A stretch of 64,000 nt of DNA from Evansella cellulosilytica DSM 2522 (GTDB taxonomy: Bacteria > Bacillota > Bacilli > Bacillales > Salisediminibacteriaceae). The stretch covers positions 434,001 through 498,000 of the forward strand of contig NC_014829.1 of NCBI RefSeq assembly GCF_000177235.2, written 5' to 3'. This document shows, piece after piece, positions 50,431-60,047 of the stretch (positions are counted from its first letter, which is position 1; each line of letters opens with the position of its first letter). Below the pieces are notes generated by a model. The model was not told the DNA's origin. It did not search any database and saw only the letters and a program-made list of their open reading frames with translations. The position numbers and the translations under genes were made by a program.

Positions 50431-51366
50431 ATGAGTAGCTATGCACTTGAAGTAGAAGGTCTCACGAAAATAGTCGGAGGAAATAAAAGAATAGTAGACG
50501 AAGCAACATTTCAAATGGATAAAGGAGAAATTCTTGGGTTACTCGGGCCAAATGGGGCTGGGAAAACGACAACAATACGAATGATTGTCGGTCTCATTAG
50601 TAAATCAGAGGGGAAAGTAATTATCAACGGAAGAGATTTAGATAGTGAAGGCCAAAGGTGTAAAGAAGAAATCGGGGCAATTATTGAGAATCCAGCATTC
50701 TATGATCATATGTCAGGATTTAAAAATCTAAAGCAGTATGCAAGAATGGCTCGCCAGGAAATTACAGATGAAAGAATAATGGACGTTGTAAAATTAGTGA
50801 AGATGGATCATGCCATCCATGACAAAGTGAAAAAATATTCATTAGGTATGAAGCAACGATTAGGAGTTGCTCAAGCTATATTACATAAGCCGGCTGTGCT
50901 TATTTTAGATGAACCTACGAATGGACTTGATCCCCAAGGTATACGCGATTTAAGAGACTACTTAAAAATTTTAGCACAACAAGGTACGTCCACACTCGTA
51001 TCCTCTCACCTATTAAGTGAAATGCAGCTAATGTGTGACCGTGTAGCCATTATGGAGCATGGAAAAATCATTGATGTATCCTCTATCTCCGCACTTAATG
51101 ATAATGGAGATGAAGATGAGCTGATTGTTTCTTTTAAAGTGAAACAATTAGATGAAGCATCAGCATTGGTCGAAAAAAGTGAATTAGAAGTAACGAATGT
51201 AGCAGACGAAAATAATAGTCTTCAATTAAAAATGAAGAGTGAGATGATTCCAAAAATTAACAAGCTATTAGTAGAAAATAATATTGATGTTTATGCGATA
51301 GAATCGGCTAAAACATCGTTAGAAGAAAAATTCTTAAAATTAACGACAGTATCGGAAAAAGGGTGA
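50431..51366 (+). CDS. ABC transporter ATP-binding protein
   Basis: 311 residues. Walker A GPNGAGKTTTIR, ABC signature YSLGMKQRLGVAQA, Walker B VLILDEPTNGLDPQG and switch His in SSHLLSEM are all present. A C-terminal ~90-residue domain typical of ABC-2 exporters follows. Ribosome site AAAGGAG. It is 14 bp from the permease gene, making an ABC-2 export pair of the kind that handles peptides, antibiotics or lipids; the cargo is unknown. Confidence 0.93.
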   Translation: MSSYALEVEGLTKIVGGNKRIVDEATFQMDKGEILGLLGPNGAGKTTTIRMIVGLISKSEGKVIINGRDLDSEGQRCKEEIGAIIENPAFYDHMSGFKNLKQYARMARQEITDERIMDVVKLVKMDHAIHDKVKKYSLGMKQRLGVAQAILHKPAVLILDEPTNGLDPQGIRDLRDYLKILAQQGTSTLVSSHLLSEMQLMCDRVAIMEHGKIIDVSSISALNDNGDEDELIVSFKVKQLDEASALVEKSELEVTNVADENNSLQLKMKSEMIPKINKLLVENNIDVYAIESAKTSLEEKFLKLTTVSEKG

Positions 51367-51380
51367 GGGGAGAGTAAGTT

Positions 51381-52343
51381 ATGTGGCAACTATTTAAAAA
51401 CGAGTGGATAAAGCTTTGGTCGAAGAAACAAAATTGGTTCTTCATAGGAGCTCTTATCATCATTACTATTTTTGTTGGTATTATGCACAATCAGTTAATG
51501 AGCGATCCTTATGCCTCGGAAACGGGTGATTGGCAAGTTGGGCTAGAAATGGAAATTGCACATCAGGAAGAAATTATTGCAACGACGGATGAAGAGTGGG
51601 AAAAAGAATGGGCACAGGAACTTATAAATGAACATGAGGCCTATTTAGAGGCAGGTGTGGATCCAACTGCAACGACAAATATGACGTTTATTAATAGCAC
51701 ATTATTAGGAATTGCCTCGTTTATAACGTTATTTTCTGTCATCGTTTCAAGTACGATCGTTTCTTCAGAAGTTAATTCGGGGACAATAAAACAATTAGTC
51801 ATTAGGCCGTATGAGAGATGGCAATTTTTACTTTCAAAGTTTATGATCGTAGTTGTTTATATGCTCATTTTAATCGCTACGTTGTTTATTACTAACTTTT
51901 TGATAGGTACCATTTTCTACGAGGCAGGAAGCTTTAGTGATCCAATCATTGAGAGATCCTTTATGGGAGAAACTGCTGAATGGACTGTAGGTCCACTGAT
52001 TTTTGCAAAAATTGGATTATATATATTAAACACGTTAGTATTTATCGTTATCTCTTTTTCTTTATCAACACTGTTTAAAAATCAGGCATTAGCAGTCGGA
52101 ATTGGAATATTTACTTTGTTTGCAACGAGTATGCTATCACAATCTTTAGTCTTCTTTTTAGAAGATACCGCATGGTTCAAGTTTATCTTTATTTCACATT
52201 TAAACTTACCACAATATGTGGCACAAGAAACACTGATGGAAGGCGTGACGTTGCCGTTTTCTTTAGTTGTTCTTTCTATATACGTCATTGTATTTTTAGC
52301 CATTACAACTGTGTTCTTCCAAAAGAGAGATATTGCATACTAA
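51381..52343 (+). CDS. ABC-2 type transporter permease
   Basis: 320 residues with six hydrophobic segments. The first (about 20-38) is followed by a large acidic extracytoplasmic loop with HQEEIIATTDEEWEKEWAQEL; the remaining five lie in the C-terminal two thirds (STIVSSEVNSGTIKQL is the usual coupling region). Ribosome site GGGGAGAG. It forms the exporter with the preceding ATPase. Confidence 0.92.
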   Translation: MWQLFKNEWIKLWSKKQNWFFIGALIIITIFVGIMHNQLMSDPYASETGDWQVGLEMEIAHQEEIIATTDEEWEKEWAQELINEHEAYLEAGVDPTATTNMTFINSTLLGIASFITLFSVIVSSTIVSSEVNSGTIKQLVIRPYERWQFLLSKFMIVVVYMLILIATLFITNFLIGTIFYEAGSFSDPIIERSFMGETAEWTVGPLIFAKIGLYILNTLVFIVISFSLSTLFKNQALAVGIGIFTLFATSMLSQSLVFFLEDTAWFKFIFISHLNLPQYVAQETLMEGVTLPFSLVVLSIYVIVFLAITTVFFQKRDIAY

Positions 52344-52363
52344 TACATGTAGCTTAACAATTG

Positions 52364-52410
52364 AGGTTGACTTAAAGGTTGATTTTTTACCTATTGAGTC
52401 AACCTTTAAT
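52364..52410 (+). terminator. Terminator of the ABC exporter operon
   Basis: AGGTTGACT..AAAGGT pairs with ACCT..AGTCAACCT around a T-rich loop, followed by TTTAAT. The stem resembles the right-end hairpin of repeat family 1 copies a and b. Confidence 0.65.
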
Positions 52411-52443
52411 CATTCCTTGTAGACACCTTTAATTTTTCAAGAG

Positions 52444-52478
52444 GCACAGAAAAAGTACAGAGCAACTTTTTACTGTGC
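52444..52478. repeat. Stem-loop GCACAGAAAAAGT / ACTTTTTACTGTGC
   Basis: A 13-bp stem with an 8-nt loop, related to the ACTGAAAAAG hairpins elsewhere in the window. No T run beyond the stem. Confidence 0.7.
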
Positions 52479-52542
52479 AAAATAATTAAAGAGGGACTGA
52501 AAAAAGGTAAATATCGAATTCTTTCAAAGGAGGAGATAAGCT

Positions 52543-52728
52543 ATGACGATGCTACTATTTGTTGCATTAGCACTAGGAGTTGTTATGATAACGGCTTTAG
52601 AACTGACCGAGTCTTCTACATATGGGAGAGGTATGAAGCCATTTTTGAGAGAGTTTAAGAAGGCATTATACTTTATTCTACCTCTGTTTGTGCTGGCGCT
52701 CATCATTTACTATATTTTTCTATTCTAA
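52543..52728 (+). CDS. Small two-helix membrane protein
   Basis: 61 residues. Two hydrophobic segments (about 3-18 and 42-61) flank a polar basic stretch (ESSTYGRGMKPFLREFKK). An excellent ribosome site AAAGGAGGAG lies 7-9 nt before the ATG. No family is recognised. Confidence 0.7.
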   Translation: MTMLLFVALALGVVMITALELTESSTYGRGMKPFLREFKKALYFILPLFVLALIIYYIFLF

Positions 52729-52820
52729 ATGCTCATTTATCTCCTTGTTTGAAATTGAGAGATCGAAGCTAGTATAATAAAGACCTCAATGTAAAAAGGA
52801 GTAATTGGAGTGAATATTAA

Positions 52821-53063
52821 ATGAAAAAGCTTGCTCGATGGAGAGATAAATATTTTTTAAGAATGCGTCCCTTATTAATAATGATGGCTACTATCATCCT
52901 TCTAGGTGTCATTGTAGAAGCGATATTTCCAAACGACACTACACTGCGTAGTTACATCTTCACAATATTAGGCGGTGCATTCATCGTTGTTTGGTTTATC
53001 TTCTCATATTATGTCATATTTTATCTTACGCCGTGGGGGCGTCGTTTAACTAACAAAGACTAA
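52821..53063 (+). CDS. Small two-helix membrane protein with basic N-terminus
   Basis: 80 residues. A strongly basic start (KKLARWRDKYFLRMRP) keeps the N-terminus inside; two hydrophobic segments follow (about 17-35 and 46-68), with a basic end. AAAGGAG and TTGGAG occur 12-25 nt upstream, rather far from the ATG. No family is recognised. Confidence 0.65.
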   Translation: MKKLARWRDKYFLRMRPLLIMMATIILLGVIVEAIFPNDTTLRSYIFTILGGAFIVVWFIFSYYVIFYLTPWGRRLTNKD

Positions 53064-53152
53064 ATGGGTCAAGTAAGTAAATACTGATAGAACTTAAACA
53101 ACACACAAATGATAGCATAAGCAACTCTTATCAACATCATACCTTCAGTAAC

Positions 53153-53185
53153 GAAAAAGAGGGAGAACATAAATCTTTCTCCCTC
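53153..53185 (-). terminator. Terminator of the DUF418 gene
   Basis: GAGGGAGAA and TTCTCCCTC form a 9-bp stem; on the minus strand it is followed by TTTTTC. Confidence 0.8.
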
Positions 53186-53206
53186 AAAATATGTTTATTA
53201 TAAAAC

Positions 53207-54448
53207 TTACTTTTTCATCTTCGGAATGGATAAGTACGTACCAACACGCCAGAACCACTCCATAGGTCCAAATTGATTTCGCTTTAGCCATAATCGACTA
53301 ATGAACATTTGAATCAAGAAGAGAGCAAGTGCAAGGAGGACACCGATAAACGTACCTAGTTTTCCTAGTAACCCAAACCCATATCCATAGAAGATAGTCG
53401 TCATGACGATAGATTGAGCCAAATAGTTGGAAAGTGCCATTCTACCGACGTATCCAAAACCTTTAAAAATCTTCGTTTCTCCTATCTTGTTGAACAGAAG
53501 ACAAAATGCTGCAATATATCCTAACCCTAATAAAGGACCACCAAGAATATAACCGAAATATTCTAGACTTTCATTAGTAGTAAATACGTTACCTGCTTTT
53601 ATAATTAAGCCTAAAATGATCGCTATGAAAGCTATTTTCATAAGCGTTGATTTATGGTCATTCGGGTGATGTACCCACCGCTTCTTCGCTAAATAGCCTC
53701 CTACTAAAAATAATAGTAACGTTTGAGTAATCATCGTAATAAAGTTAAAAACTGTCATCACAATTGCCATTATTTCACGTTCTAAAGCACTTAATTCGAT
53801 TCCGTAGTCGATCTTTTCAAATGGACTAGCTGTAAATCGATGGTGAACAATATCTCCATACGTTCCATTACCTAAAACATCCCGTTCATATTCCACATAA
53901 GAGTCAAAAGTCACGATAGCTTCATCATCTCCAGGCAATAGTCCAGGTAGGTTTATAAGCGCTGCTATGGCAATGGCCCAGATGAGGAGTGTTTTTGCTT
54001 TTCGATTAACAAAAAAGATAAATAAAAAACCTGTAATCGCGTATGTAAGTAAAATGTCTCCATCCCAAATGAAGTATAAATGAACAAAACCCATTACCAT
54101 TAGTATTAGTAATCTACGAACAAATAACAAGTAAAAAGGACGTTCGCGCTCTTGGGAACGCTCCCAAATCATAATTGCCCCGAAGCCAAATAACATCGAA
54201 AAAATAGGATAAAAGCTACCTTGAAAGAACCAACTAATAAAGGTATAAGTTACTTGGTCAATGTTGCTAGTTAATACTGGGGGAATTAACTCCATTCCAA
54301 ATGTCCCGTATTGAAATGCAAACATATTCACAAGTAATATTCCTAACAAAGCAAATCCTCTTAAACTATCAATGTGATTTAACCTTTTGTTAGAGTCAAG
54401 TGGGGTCATCTCAACTTTTGGTTTATTTTGCTGCGTTTGTTGTTCCAT
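53207..54448 (-). CDS. DUF418 family membrane protein
   Basis: 413 residues with about ten hydrophobic segments. The N-terminal motif NHIDSLRGFALLGILLVNM, the FSMLFGFGAIMIW segment and the C-terminal GRMALSNYLAQS region are typical of DUF418 (YeiB/YrkO-like) proteins, distantly related to acyltransferase-3. The ATG at 54448 has AAGGAG 7 nt upstream; the frame extends to 54475 without one. Function is unknown; single-gene unit. Confidence 0.87.
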   Translation of the reverse strand: MEQQTQQNKPKVEMTPLDSNKRLNHIDSLRGFALLGILLVNMFAFQYGTFGMELIPPVLTSNIDQVTYTFISWFFQGSFYPIFSMLFGFGAIMIWERSQERERPFYLLFVRRLLILMVMGFVHLYFIWDGDILLTYAITGFLFIFFVNRKAKTLLIWAIAIAALINLPGLLPGDDEAIVTFDSYVEYERDVLGNGTYGDIVHHRFTASPFEKIDYGIELSALEREIMAIVMTVFNFITMITQTLLLFLVGGYLAKKRWVHHPNDHKSTLMKIAFIAIILGLIIKAGNVFTTNESLEYFGYILGGPLLGLGYIAAFCLLFNKIGETKIFKGFGYVGRMALSNYLAQSIVMTTIFYGYGFGLLGKLGTFIGVLLALALFLIQMFISRLWLKRNQFGPMEWFWRVGTYLSIPKMKK

Positions 54449-54695
54449 TTTTTTCTCCTTTACACTGTTTATCATAATATAGAGTCTAAATATATTATCT
54501 TACCAATAATTAGGGAAAGCAATGTAAAGTTGATGAAATTATAATGTCAGATGCTAGTTTATAAGAGGGAAGGGGTTATACAAAGCAATATTCTTGAATT
54601 GTCACCTCTAGTATAAAGATTTAATCGGATACTAAAAACGTCAATGTATTTCGAATTGTTTTAGGACAGTTAAAGTTGTTAAATTCCTACATTTT

Positions 54696-55466
54696 TTACT
54701 CTAAAATCCAATCAAACTCATCAATCTTTAATTTTTCCAACAAGTTATTATCATCATGTATTGCCTCGTAGTAATGAGAAGCATTTCTCCTCGTTCCTAG
54801 AGGTGCTTCATGAATCCACATGGCTTGATCATCGAACTCTATTTTAAAAACGGCTTCCCTAAGATTATCGAGATCATCTTGTTTATAGCCGCCATAAATT
54901 CTTAATGTGTATTTCTCATCATAATGTATATAGATATTTCTATCTCGTTTAAGATTTACACTTTCGAAAAGATGAAGAACATTTTGAATTTCATCCTCTG
55001 CATGAAATGTCACTTGAGCTCTATCAGCTCCTCTAATAAATTCAACTTTATCAATCTCAGTAGCATTGAGTTTTTCTAATACTTCTTCAGTGAATGTCGT
55101 ATACATCATATTACTAGTGATGAATGATATATTAATGATACCAATAACAAAAAAAATCATGATAGCAACTGTAGCTACATATTTTTTCCCCTCTAAATAG
55201 ATTCGTTCCAGAGTGGCTCTAAAAGTAAAAAGTACGATAGCAAAGCTCACCCAGAACCACATCATATCATTGTAGTTGGTTTGGTCCATTACCAAAAACA
55301 GAATTAAGAGTGCGGTAATGGCAATGACTAATTCACCTATTTTACTTAAGTAGTTTCCACTCGTTTCTGATAGTTTTTTTATTTCACCTTTTACAAGCTT
55401 CTTTTCAGCAATTTTCTCAAAAATCGTTATAAAAATAGCTAATAAAGACAGTAGTGTATAAAACAT
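54696..55466 (-). CDS. Membrane protein with C-terminal soluble domain (DUF4181-like N-terminus)
   Basis: 256 residues. The start resembles DUF4181 proteins: a hydrophobic segment, then EKIAEKKLVKGEIKKLSET, then three further hydrophobic segments up to about 120. The second half is a soluble alpha/beta domain (VEFIRGADRAQVTFHAED, IYIHYDEKYTLRIYGGYK) that I do not recognise. AGGAGG lies upstream of the ATG. The family assignment is tentative. Confidence 0.65.
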   Translation of the reverse strand: MFYTLLSLLAIFITIFEKIAEKKLVKGEIKKLSETSGNYLSKIGELVIAITALLILFLVMDQTNYNDMMWFWVSFAIVLFTFRATLERIYLEGKKYVATVAIMIFFVIGIINISFITSNMMYTTFTEEVLEKLNATEIDKVEFIRGADRAQVTFHAEDEIQNVLHLFESVNLKRDRNIYIHYDEKYTLRIYGGYKQDDLDNLREAVFKIEFDDQAMWIHEAPLGTRRNASHYYEAIHDDNNLLEKLKIDEFDWILE

Positions 55467-55661
55467 GAATAAAATCCTCCTGTGGGGATAGGCTTTTTTG
55501 CAAACTGGTACTTTAAAATCATATCAACACTTACAAAAATATCCAACAGTCTTGTGATCTACATAAATCTATGTAATCAAATTTTATATCTGGAATAAAA
55601 TGTTAAAATACTATGGGGGAGTGTATTTCCCTCCTAATTCATACTCGATAGGAGATGTAAG

Positions 55662-56336
55662 ATGATGAAGGCTGTTTTATTTGATCTAGATAATACATTG
55701 TTAGACCGTGACGCATCTGTAAGAAGCTTTGTGAGTCACCAATATGATAGGTTAAGTAATTATTTAAATCATATTCCGAAAGAAACTTATATTAATAGAT
55801 TTATACATATAGAACAGCGAGGATACGTATGGAAGGATATAGTGTATCAACAATTAGTCGAAGAATTTATTATCAGAGAAATTTCCTCAGATGAACTGCT
55901 TCAAGATTATATAATGGAATTTAGAAATCACTGTATTCCTTTCCCAAACTTAAATGCAATGCTAGATTCTCTGAAAGAGAGTCAACTTTTACTAGGGATT
56001 ATTACGAATGGAAAAGGGAAATTCCAGATGGATAACATAAAAGCACTAAAAATTGAGGATTACTTCGATTTAATTTTAATTTCAGAATGGGAAAATCTTA
56101 AAAAACCTGATCCAAGAATATTTCAAAGAGCGTTAGAGCAACTAAATGTGCGGGCAAAGAGTAGTTTTTTTGTTGGTGATCACCCTCAAAATGATATTGA
56201 TGGTGCTCATAGAGTAAACATGAAGACGATTTGGAAAAGAGATCACCAATGGTGCGATGTACATGCAGATTTCATCATTGATGATTTGATTGAAATACCT
56301 GCAATCATCCACAAGGATAATATTTCACAAATATAA
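55662..56336 (+). CDS. HAD-superfamily phosphatase-like hydrolase
   Basis: 224 residues. HAD motif I FDLDNTLLD (nucleophilic Asp), motif II IITNGKG, motif III Lys in ENLKKPDPRIF and motif IV VGDHPQNDIDGA are all present, with an alpha-helical C1 cap in between. It likely dephosphorylates a small metabolite. Two adjacent ATG codons follow AGGAGATG; the first is used. Confidence 0.9.
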   Translation: MMKAVLFDLDNTLLDRDASVRSFVSHQYDRLSNYLNHIPKETYINRFIHIEQRGYVWKDIVYQQLVEEFIIREISSDELLQDYIMEFRNHCIPFPNLNAMLDSLKESQLLLGIITNGKGKFQMDNIKALKIEDYFDLILISEWENLKKPDPRIFQRALEQLNVRAKSSFFVGDHPQNDIDGAHRVNMKTIWKRDHQWCDVHADFIIDDLIEIPAIIHKDNISQI

Positions 56337-56438
56337 GTATTTGTGAAATGTTTTAAAAAAGAAAAGGCTATTAATATTTTGCGAGTCTTCTTATAATATT
56401 AGAAAGTAAAAGTAATGATTCAAACTGGAGGAGAAAAA

Positions 56439-56837
56439 ATGAGGTGGGTTAAAGAAGATTTTTTAATAAGTGATGATGTATCTACCATTGATTTAGAAAT
56501 TGTAGTAAGTCTTCTTTCAACAACATATTGGGCGGCAAAAAGGGATAGGGAAACAATAAAAAAGAGTATAGAAGGTTCTGTTGTTTTTGGTCTATATCAT
56601 AGTAATAACCAAATTGGTTTTGCAAGGGTAGTGACAGATAAGGCTACTTTTTCTTGGGTAATGGATGTCGTTATAGACGAAGCCTATAGAGAGAGAAAAC
56701 TCGGCACGTGGTTAATGGAGTGTATATTAGATCATCCACATATTAAGCATACATCTTTTGGGTTAGCTACAAAGGATGCTCAAAGTTTTTACAGAAAATT
56801 TAACTTCTATGAAGAGGAATGTATGCGAAGACGATAA
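56439..56837 (+). CDS. GNAT family N-acetyltransferase
   Basis: 132 residues. SVVFGLYHSNNQIGFARVVTD, VVIDEAYRERKLGTWLM (the acetyl-CoA-binding region, with KLG in place of the usual GxG) and LATKDAQSFYRKFNFYE match the GNAT fold. The ATG at 56439 is 5 nt after GGAGGAG; an ATG at 56415 precedes that site. Substrate is unknown. Confidence 0.85.
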   Translation: MRWVKEDFLISDDVSTIDLEIVVSLLSTTYWAAKRDRETIKKSIEGSVVFGLYHSNNQIGFARVVTDKATFSWVMDVVIDEAYRERKLGTWLMECILDHPHIKHTSFGLATKDAQSFYRKFNFYEEECMRRR

Positions 56838-56961
56838 GCTATCTTTTCCTATATGGAAAATCATTTATTTCAAGGTCGCCTATCATTTTACAAAATAATA
56901 TATAATGGAATGGACATGTTTTAATAATGATTTTTAACTGAAGGTTGGAGGATATTTACGA

Positions 56962-57570
56962 ATGACATTTATAAAGGAAATGATTAGTTGGGTAAAATCT
57001 ATTGCAGTAGCTCTCGTACTAGCAGTATTGATTAGTATTTTTGTCGTGCAACCTTTTAAAGTTGATGGCAGCTCCATGGAGCCGACATTAATGGGGGCGG
57101 ATAATCAGCATGATAGTAGTGCAGATCGTCTATTCGTTTTAAAAACACCATATTTATTCGGGGCGACACCAAACTTTGGTGACATTGTTATTGTTGATAG
57201 TCGCTTAAATAATGAAAGATCATGGAAGGATGTTCTGCTAGAAAACCAACTCATCTCACTTTTTACAGATAGGGAAGAATCGAATGATTATATGTGGGTA
57301 AAGCGTGTGATCGGCGAGCCTGGAGATGTACTAGAAATGAATGGTGGGCGTTTATATCGCAATGGGGAGCTTCTTGAAGAAGAGTATATAAAAGAAAATA
57401 TACAAGGTAACTTCGAAAAGGTGGTTGTTCCTGAAGATAATGTTTTTGTCATGGGAGATAACCGAAATAACAGCATGGATAGTCGAAGTATCGGGCCAAT
57501 ACCAACAGAACACGTAATAGGAAGAGCATTTTTAAGATATTTTCCTTTTAATAAAATGGGGAATTTTTAA
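56962..57570 (+). CDS. Signal peptidase I
   Basis: 202 residues. One N-terminal membrane segment (about 11-30) precedes the catalytic Ser in VDGSSMEPTL and the general-base Lys in YMWVKRVIGEPGD; GDNRNNSMDSRSIGPI completes the family boxes. It removes signal peptides on the outer membrane face, and proteins such as the two cellulases would be substrates. It resembles SipS/SipT; a 20-residue insertion-like stretch (residues 78-97) precedes the Lys box. Confidence 0.94.
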   Translation: MTFIKEMISWVKSIAVALVLAVLISIFVVQPFKVDGSSMEPTLMGADNQHDSSADRLFVLKTPYLFGATPNFGDIVIVDSRLNNERSWKDVLLENQLISLFTDREESNDYMWVKRVIGEPGDVLEMNGGRLYRNGELLEEEYIKENIQGNFEKVVVPEDNVFVMGDNRNNSMDSRSIGPIPTEHVIGRAFLRYFPFNKMGNF

Positions 57571-57577
57571 TGGGCAA

Positions 57578-57619
57578 GAGGATAACGGCAATTTTAGTTT
57601 CAGCTTTGGCGTTATCCTC
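57578..57619. other. Dyad between convergent genes
   Basis: GAGGATAACG and CGTTATCCTC are perfect complements 22 bp apart, extended by GCAA/TTGG. There is no T tract on either side, so termination is possible but not typical. Confidence 0.5.
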
Positions 57620-57644
57620 TGTAAGAAGCTTGAGTCGATTTCGA

Positions 57645-58505
57645 TTAATGTTTGTACTTATTGACATACTTGCCGTGATCTGGAATGGCGATATGTTCAA
57701 AGTCGTTTACTAGCTTCTCTAAGCTATTCGTTAAAAGTTCACCTGATGCAGGCGGACCATGTCCAGTTACAGCTAAAGCTGGATGTAGTGATGCTAGTTT
57801 TTTTACAGAGTTCCAAGCTGCTTGCCAATCAGTAGTTAAGTATCTAGGTGGCCCACTAATTTCAAACTCTTGTGTAAATACTTTGTATAAATATTCTTGT
57901 TTTACAGTAACGAATGCATCACCAACGAGGAGTGAATGATCCTTTTTTCGATAGAGTGAAACGTGTCCAGGAGTGTGCCCTGGGGTATGTACCCAATGAA
58001 ATTCTGGTAATGCAGGTACTATGCCGTCATTAGGAAGTGGTTGTACATGATCCCCAAGATTAACAGCTTCGTTAGGGAAAAGGGAAGATAGTTTTGCGAT
58101 AGCACCACCTTCTACAGTAGGATCTGGTTCAGGGTAGCTTTTTTGCCCAGTTAAATAAGGGATTTCTAATTGGTGTGCATAAACTGGTACGTTCCAGTGA
58201 TTAACCAATTCTATAATTGCTCCAACATGATCAAAATGCCCATGAGTTAAAATGATTGCTTTCGGCTTACTGTTTTTCCCAAAGCGCTCCTCCGTCATTT
58301 CTATGATCCTATTTGCTGATTCGGGCATTCCAGCATCCACTAAAACAAACTCATTATCATCTTGGCGCCCGATAACACACATATTAACTACTTGAATTGT
58401 GTAACAATAAATATCAGGTTGAACCTCTACTCCGACACCACTATTAATTGATGTAGCAGGAATAAATTTATAATCAGACCCGTAAGACATTTCTTTATCC
58501 ATCAT
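57645..58505 (-). CDS. Metallo-beta-lactamase-fold hydrolase
   Basis: 286 residues. The zinc-binding signature HGHFDHVGAI is followed by His in TPGHTPGHVSLY, Asp in LLVGDAFVTV and a late His in VTGHGPP, giving a complete two-metal site. GGAGG is 5 nt before the ATG at 58505 (a second ATG at 58502 is also possible). It probably hydrolyses a thioester, lactone or phosphoester; the substrate is not predictable. Confidence 0.9.
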   Translation of the reverse strand: MMDKEMSYGSDYKFIPATSINSGVGVEVQPDIYCYTIQVVNMCVIGRQDDNEFVLVDAGMPESANRIIEMTEERFGKNSKPKAIILTHGHFDHVGAIIELVNHWNVPVYAHQLEIPYLTGQKSYPEPDPTVEGGAIAKLSSLFPNEAVNLGDHVQPLPNDGIVPALPEFHWVHTPGHTPGHVSLYRKKDHSLLVGDAFVTVKQEYLYKVFTQEFEISGPPRYLTTDWQAAWNSVKKLASLHPALAVTGHGPPASGELLTNSLEKLVNDFEHIAIPDHGKYVNKYKH

Positions 58506-58645
58506 TAACACCTCCTTTTTCTTATCGATATTATTTCCTTGAATACATAAAATAACCTCTAAAAGTGAATGAGTGTGGAAAACTATTCAGTTCATGAGAA
58601 GAGGCGGGGGAGCAGTTGGTAATTTTAGGTTGAGATTTGCTTTTT

Positions 58646-58770
58646 CGGTCAGCATAGCCGATTGAATGAAGCCCGTCGTTAGATGAATTTTTGGTTTACG
58701 GTCAACATAGCTGGTGAATGAACCCCGTCGTAGTATGAAAAATGATCTAACGGTCATCATAGCTTCCGCC
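58646..58770. repeat. Short tandem repeat array, 52-53-bp period
   Basis: CGGTCAnCATAGC begins at 58646, 58699 and 58751 (steps 53 and 52). CCCGTCGT recurs between the copies. About 2.4 units, in the 395-bp gap between the metallo-hydrolase and the HNH gene; no other feature is seen there. Confidence 0.8.
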
Positions 58771-58900
58771 TCCAAACACGTTTTTTATTTCTCTCACGCG
58801 TAATGTAAATAAAGCTCATGATCGGAAAATGAATAGGGAAAACTCAAAACGACATGTTTGTTAAAGTAATAATGGATATTAAAATCGTGGAGGGAATAAA

Positions 58901-59191
58901 GTGTCCCAATGTGAGCTTTGTGGCCGTAATCATGTTGAAACAACTATTCATCATCTCGTTCCAAAAGAAATGGGGGGAACATTTGGTGCAACTGCAAGTC
59001 TGTGTATACCTTGTCATAAACAGATTCATGCATTATATACAAATGACGAAATTGCAGCCAGGCTAACAACGGTAAGCGATTTAAGGAATGATGAGAAATT
59101 GATGCAGTTTATCAAATGGATAAGAAAGCAACCACCAACGAAAGTGATGAAAATAAGAAAGTCTAATGATAGAAAAAGAAAAGGTAAATAA
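58901..59191 (+). CDS. yisB: HNH nuclease-like protein (YisB-like)
   Basis: 96 residues. A Cys4 zinc pair (CELCGR and CIPCHKQIH) frames the HNH fold, with His-His in TTIHHLVPKEMGG and His in CHKQIHALY. The C-terminal tail is very basic (KVMKIRKSNDRKRKGK), suiting DNA binding. The GTG start follows GGAGGGA. It resembles B. subtilis YisB; whether it cuts DNA is unknown. Confidence 0.82.
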   Translation: MSQCELCGRNHVETTIHHLVPKEMGGTFGATASLCIPCHKQIHALYTNDEIAARLTTVSDLRNDEKLMQFIKWIRKQPPTKVMKIRKSNDRKRKGK

Positions 59192-59367
59192 TACCTCAAG
59201 AAGTATTAATAACCTTGATAGGTAGCCTTTCCACATCCTACTTTTCTACACTAATGAATAAAAGATCTTTTCTTTTTAAAATATCATGCTAAAATGTTGA
59301 ATTATGACACTTTGTGACGAATAGGTTGCAATGCTGTTTAAAAATTGAATAAGGGGCAGGGGTTTGA

Positions 59368-59862
59368 ATGAAGAAGTCTTTATTAGTTTTAATTGTAGTT
59401 TTACTTTCATCATTTTTACTAGCGTGTAGTGGAGAGACTCTAGGAAAAGGAAAAGCAAAGGAAGTAGAGGTTAATGAAAGTATTAATTATCACGATGAAT
59501 TTGAGTACACTGTATTATCAATTGTAAGAACAGACAGCTATGAGTATGAGAGTTCCTTTGGTGCTCCGGCTACATTAGAAGCAGAAGAGGGAAAAGAAAT
59601 TGTGATATTAAATATTGAGGTTACGAATATATCTGATGAGGAGCAGGGCGCATTTCAATCGCTTCATTTGTTAGATGGTAATCAAGTAAACTATCAGAAG
59701 GTTCTTTTTTCAAAAGATTCACTTTCAACAACTACACCTCTATTACCAGGTGGAAAAACGAGTGGCCCAGTTATTTATGAAGTTACAAAGGGAAATGAAT
59801 TGGAATTTCGCATAGCAACTCTTGGAGGAGATCCAGTAGAGCAAACGATTATTCTTCCATAG
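59368..59862 (+). CDS. DUF4352 lipoprotein
   Basis: 164 residues. Lipoprotein signal with lipobox LLAC (Cys20), then a DUF4352-type immunoglobulin-like domain (EEGKEIVILNIEVTNISDEEQ, GGKTSGPVIYEVTKGNE). It is exposed on the outer membrane face; function is unknown. Ribosome site AAGGGGCAGGGG. Confidence 0.85.
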   Translation: MKKSLLVLIVVLLSSFLLACSGETLGKGKAKEVEVNESINYHDEFEYTVLSIVRTDSYEYESSFGAPATLEAEEGKEIVILNIEVTNISDEEQGAFQSLHLLDGNQVNYQKVLFSKDSLSTTTPLLPGGKTSGPVIYEVTKGNELEFRIATLGGDPVEQTIILP

Positions 59863-59884
59863 TTTCATATAATAGAAAAGAGAG

Positions 59885-59928
59885 AGGGAGACTCGAAAGG
59901 TTGTTTTAACCTCGTGAGTTTCCCTTTT
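59885..59928 (+). terminator. Terminator of the DUF4352 lipoprotein gene
   Basis: AGGGAGACTC and AAGGTT pair with AACCT and GAGTTTCCCT around GTTTT, followed by TTTTGT. Confidence 0.78.
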
Positions 59929-60047
59929 GTATTAATTAGCTTATTAGACACTTAAAAAAGCTATGTTAAATCTGTTTGTGATTTTCGCTTCAAGATACTC
60001 TCTTGAAGGGCATTGCTTTATGAGAGAACTGAGGTAGGTGGATCTTT

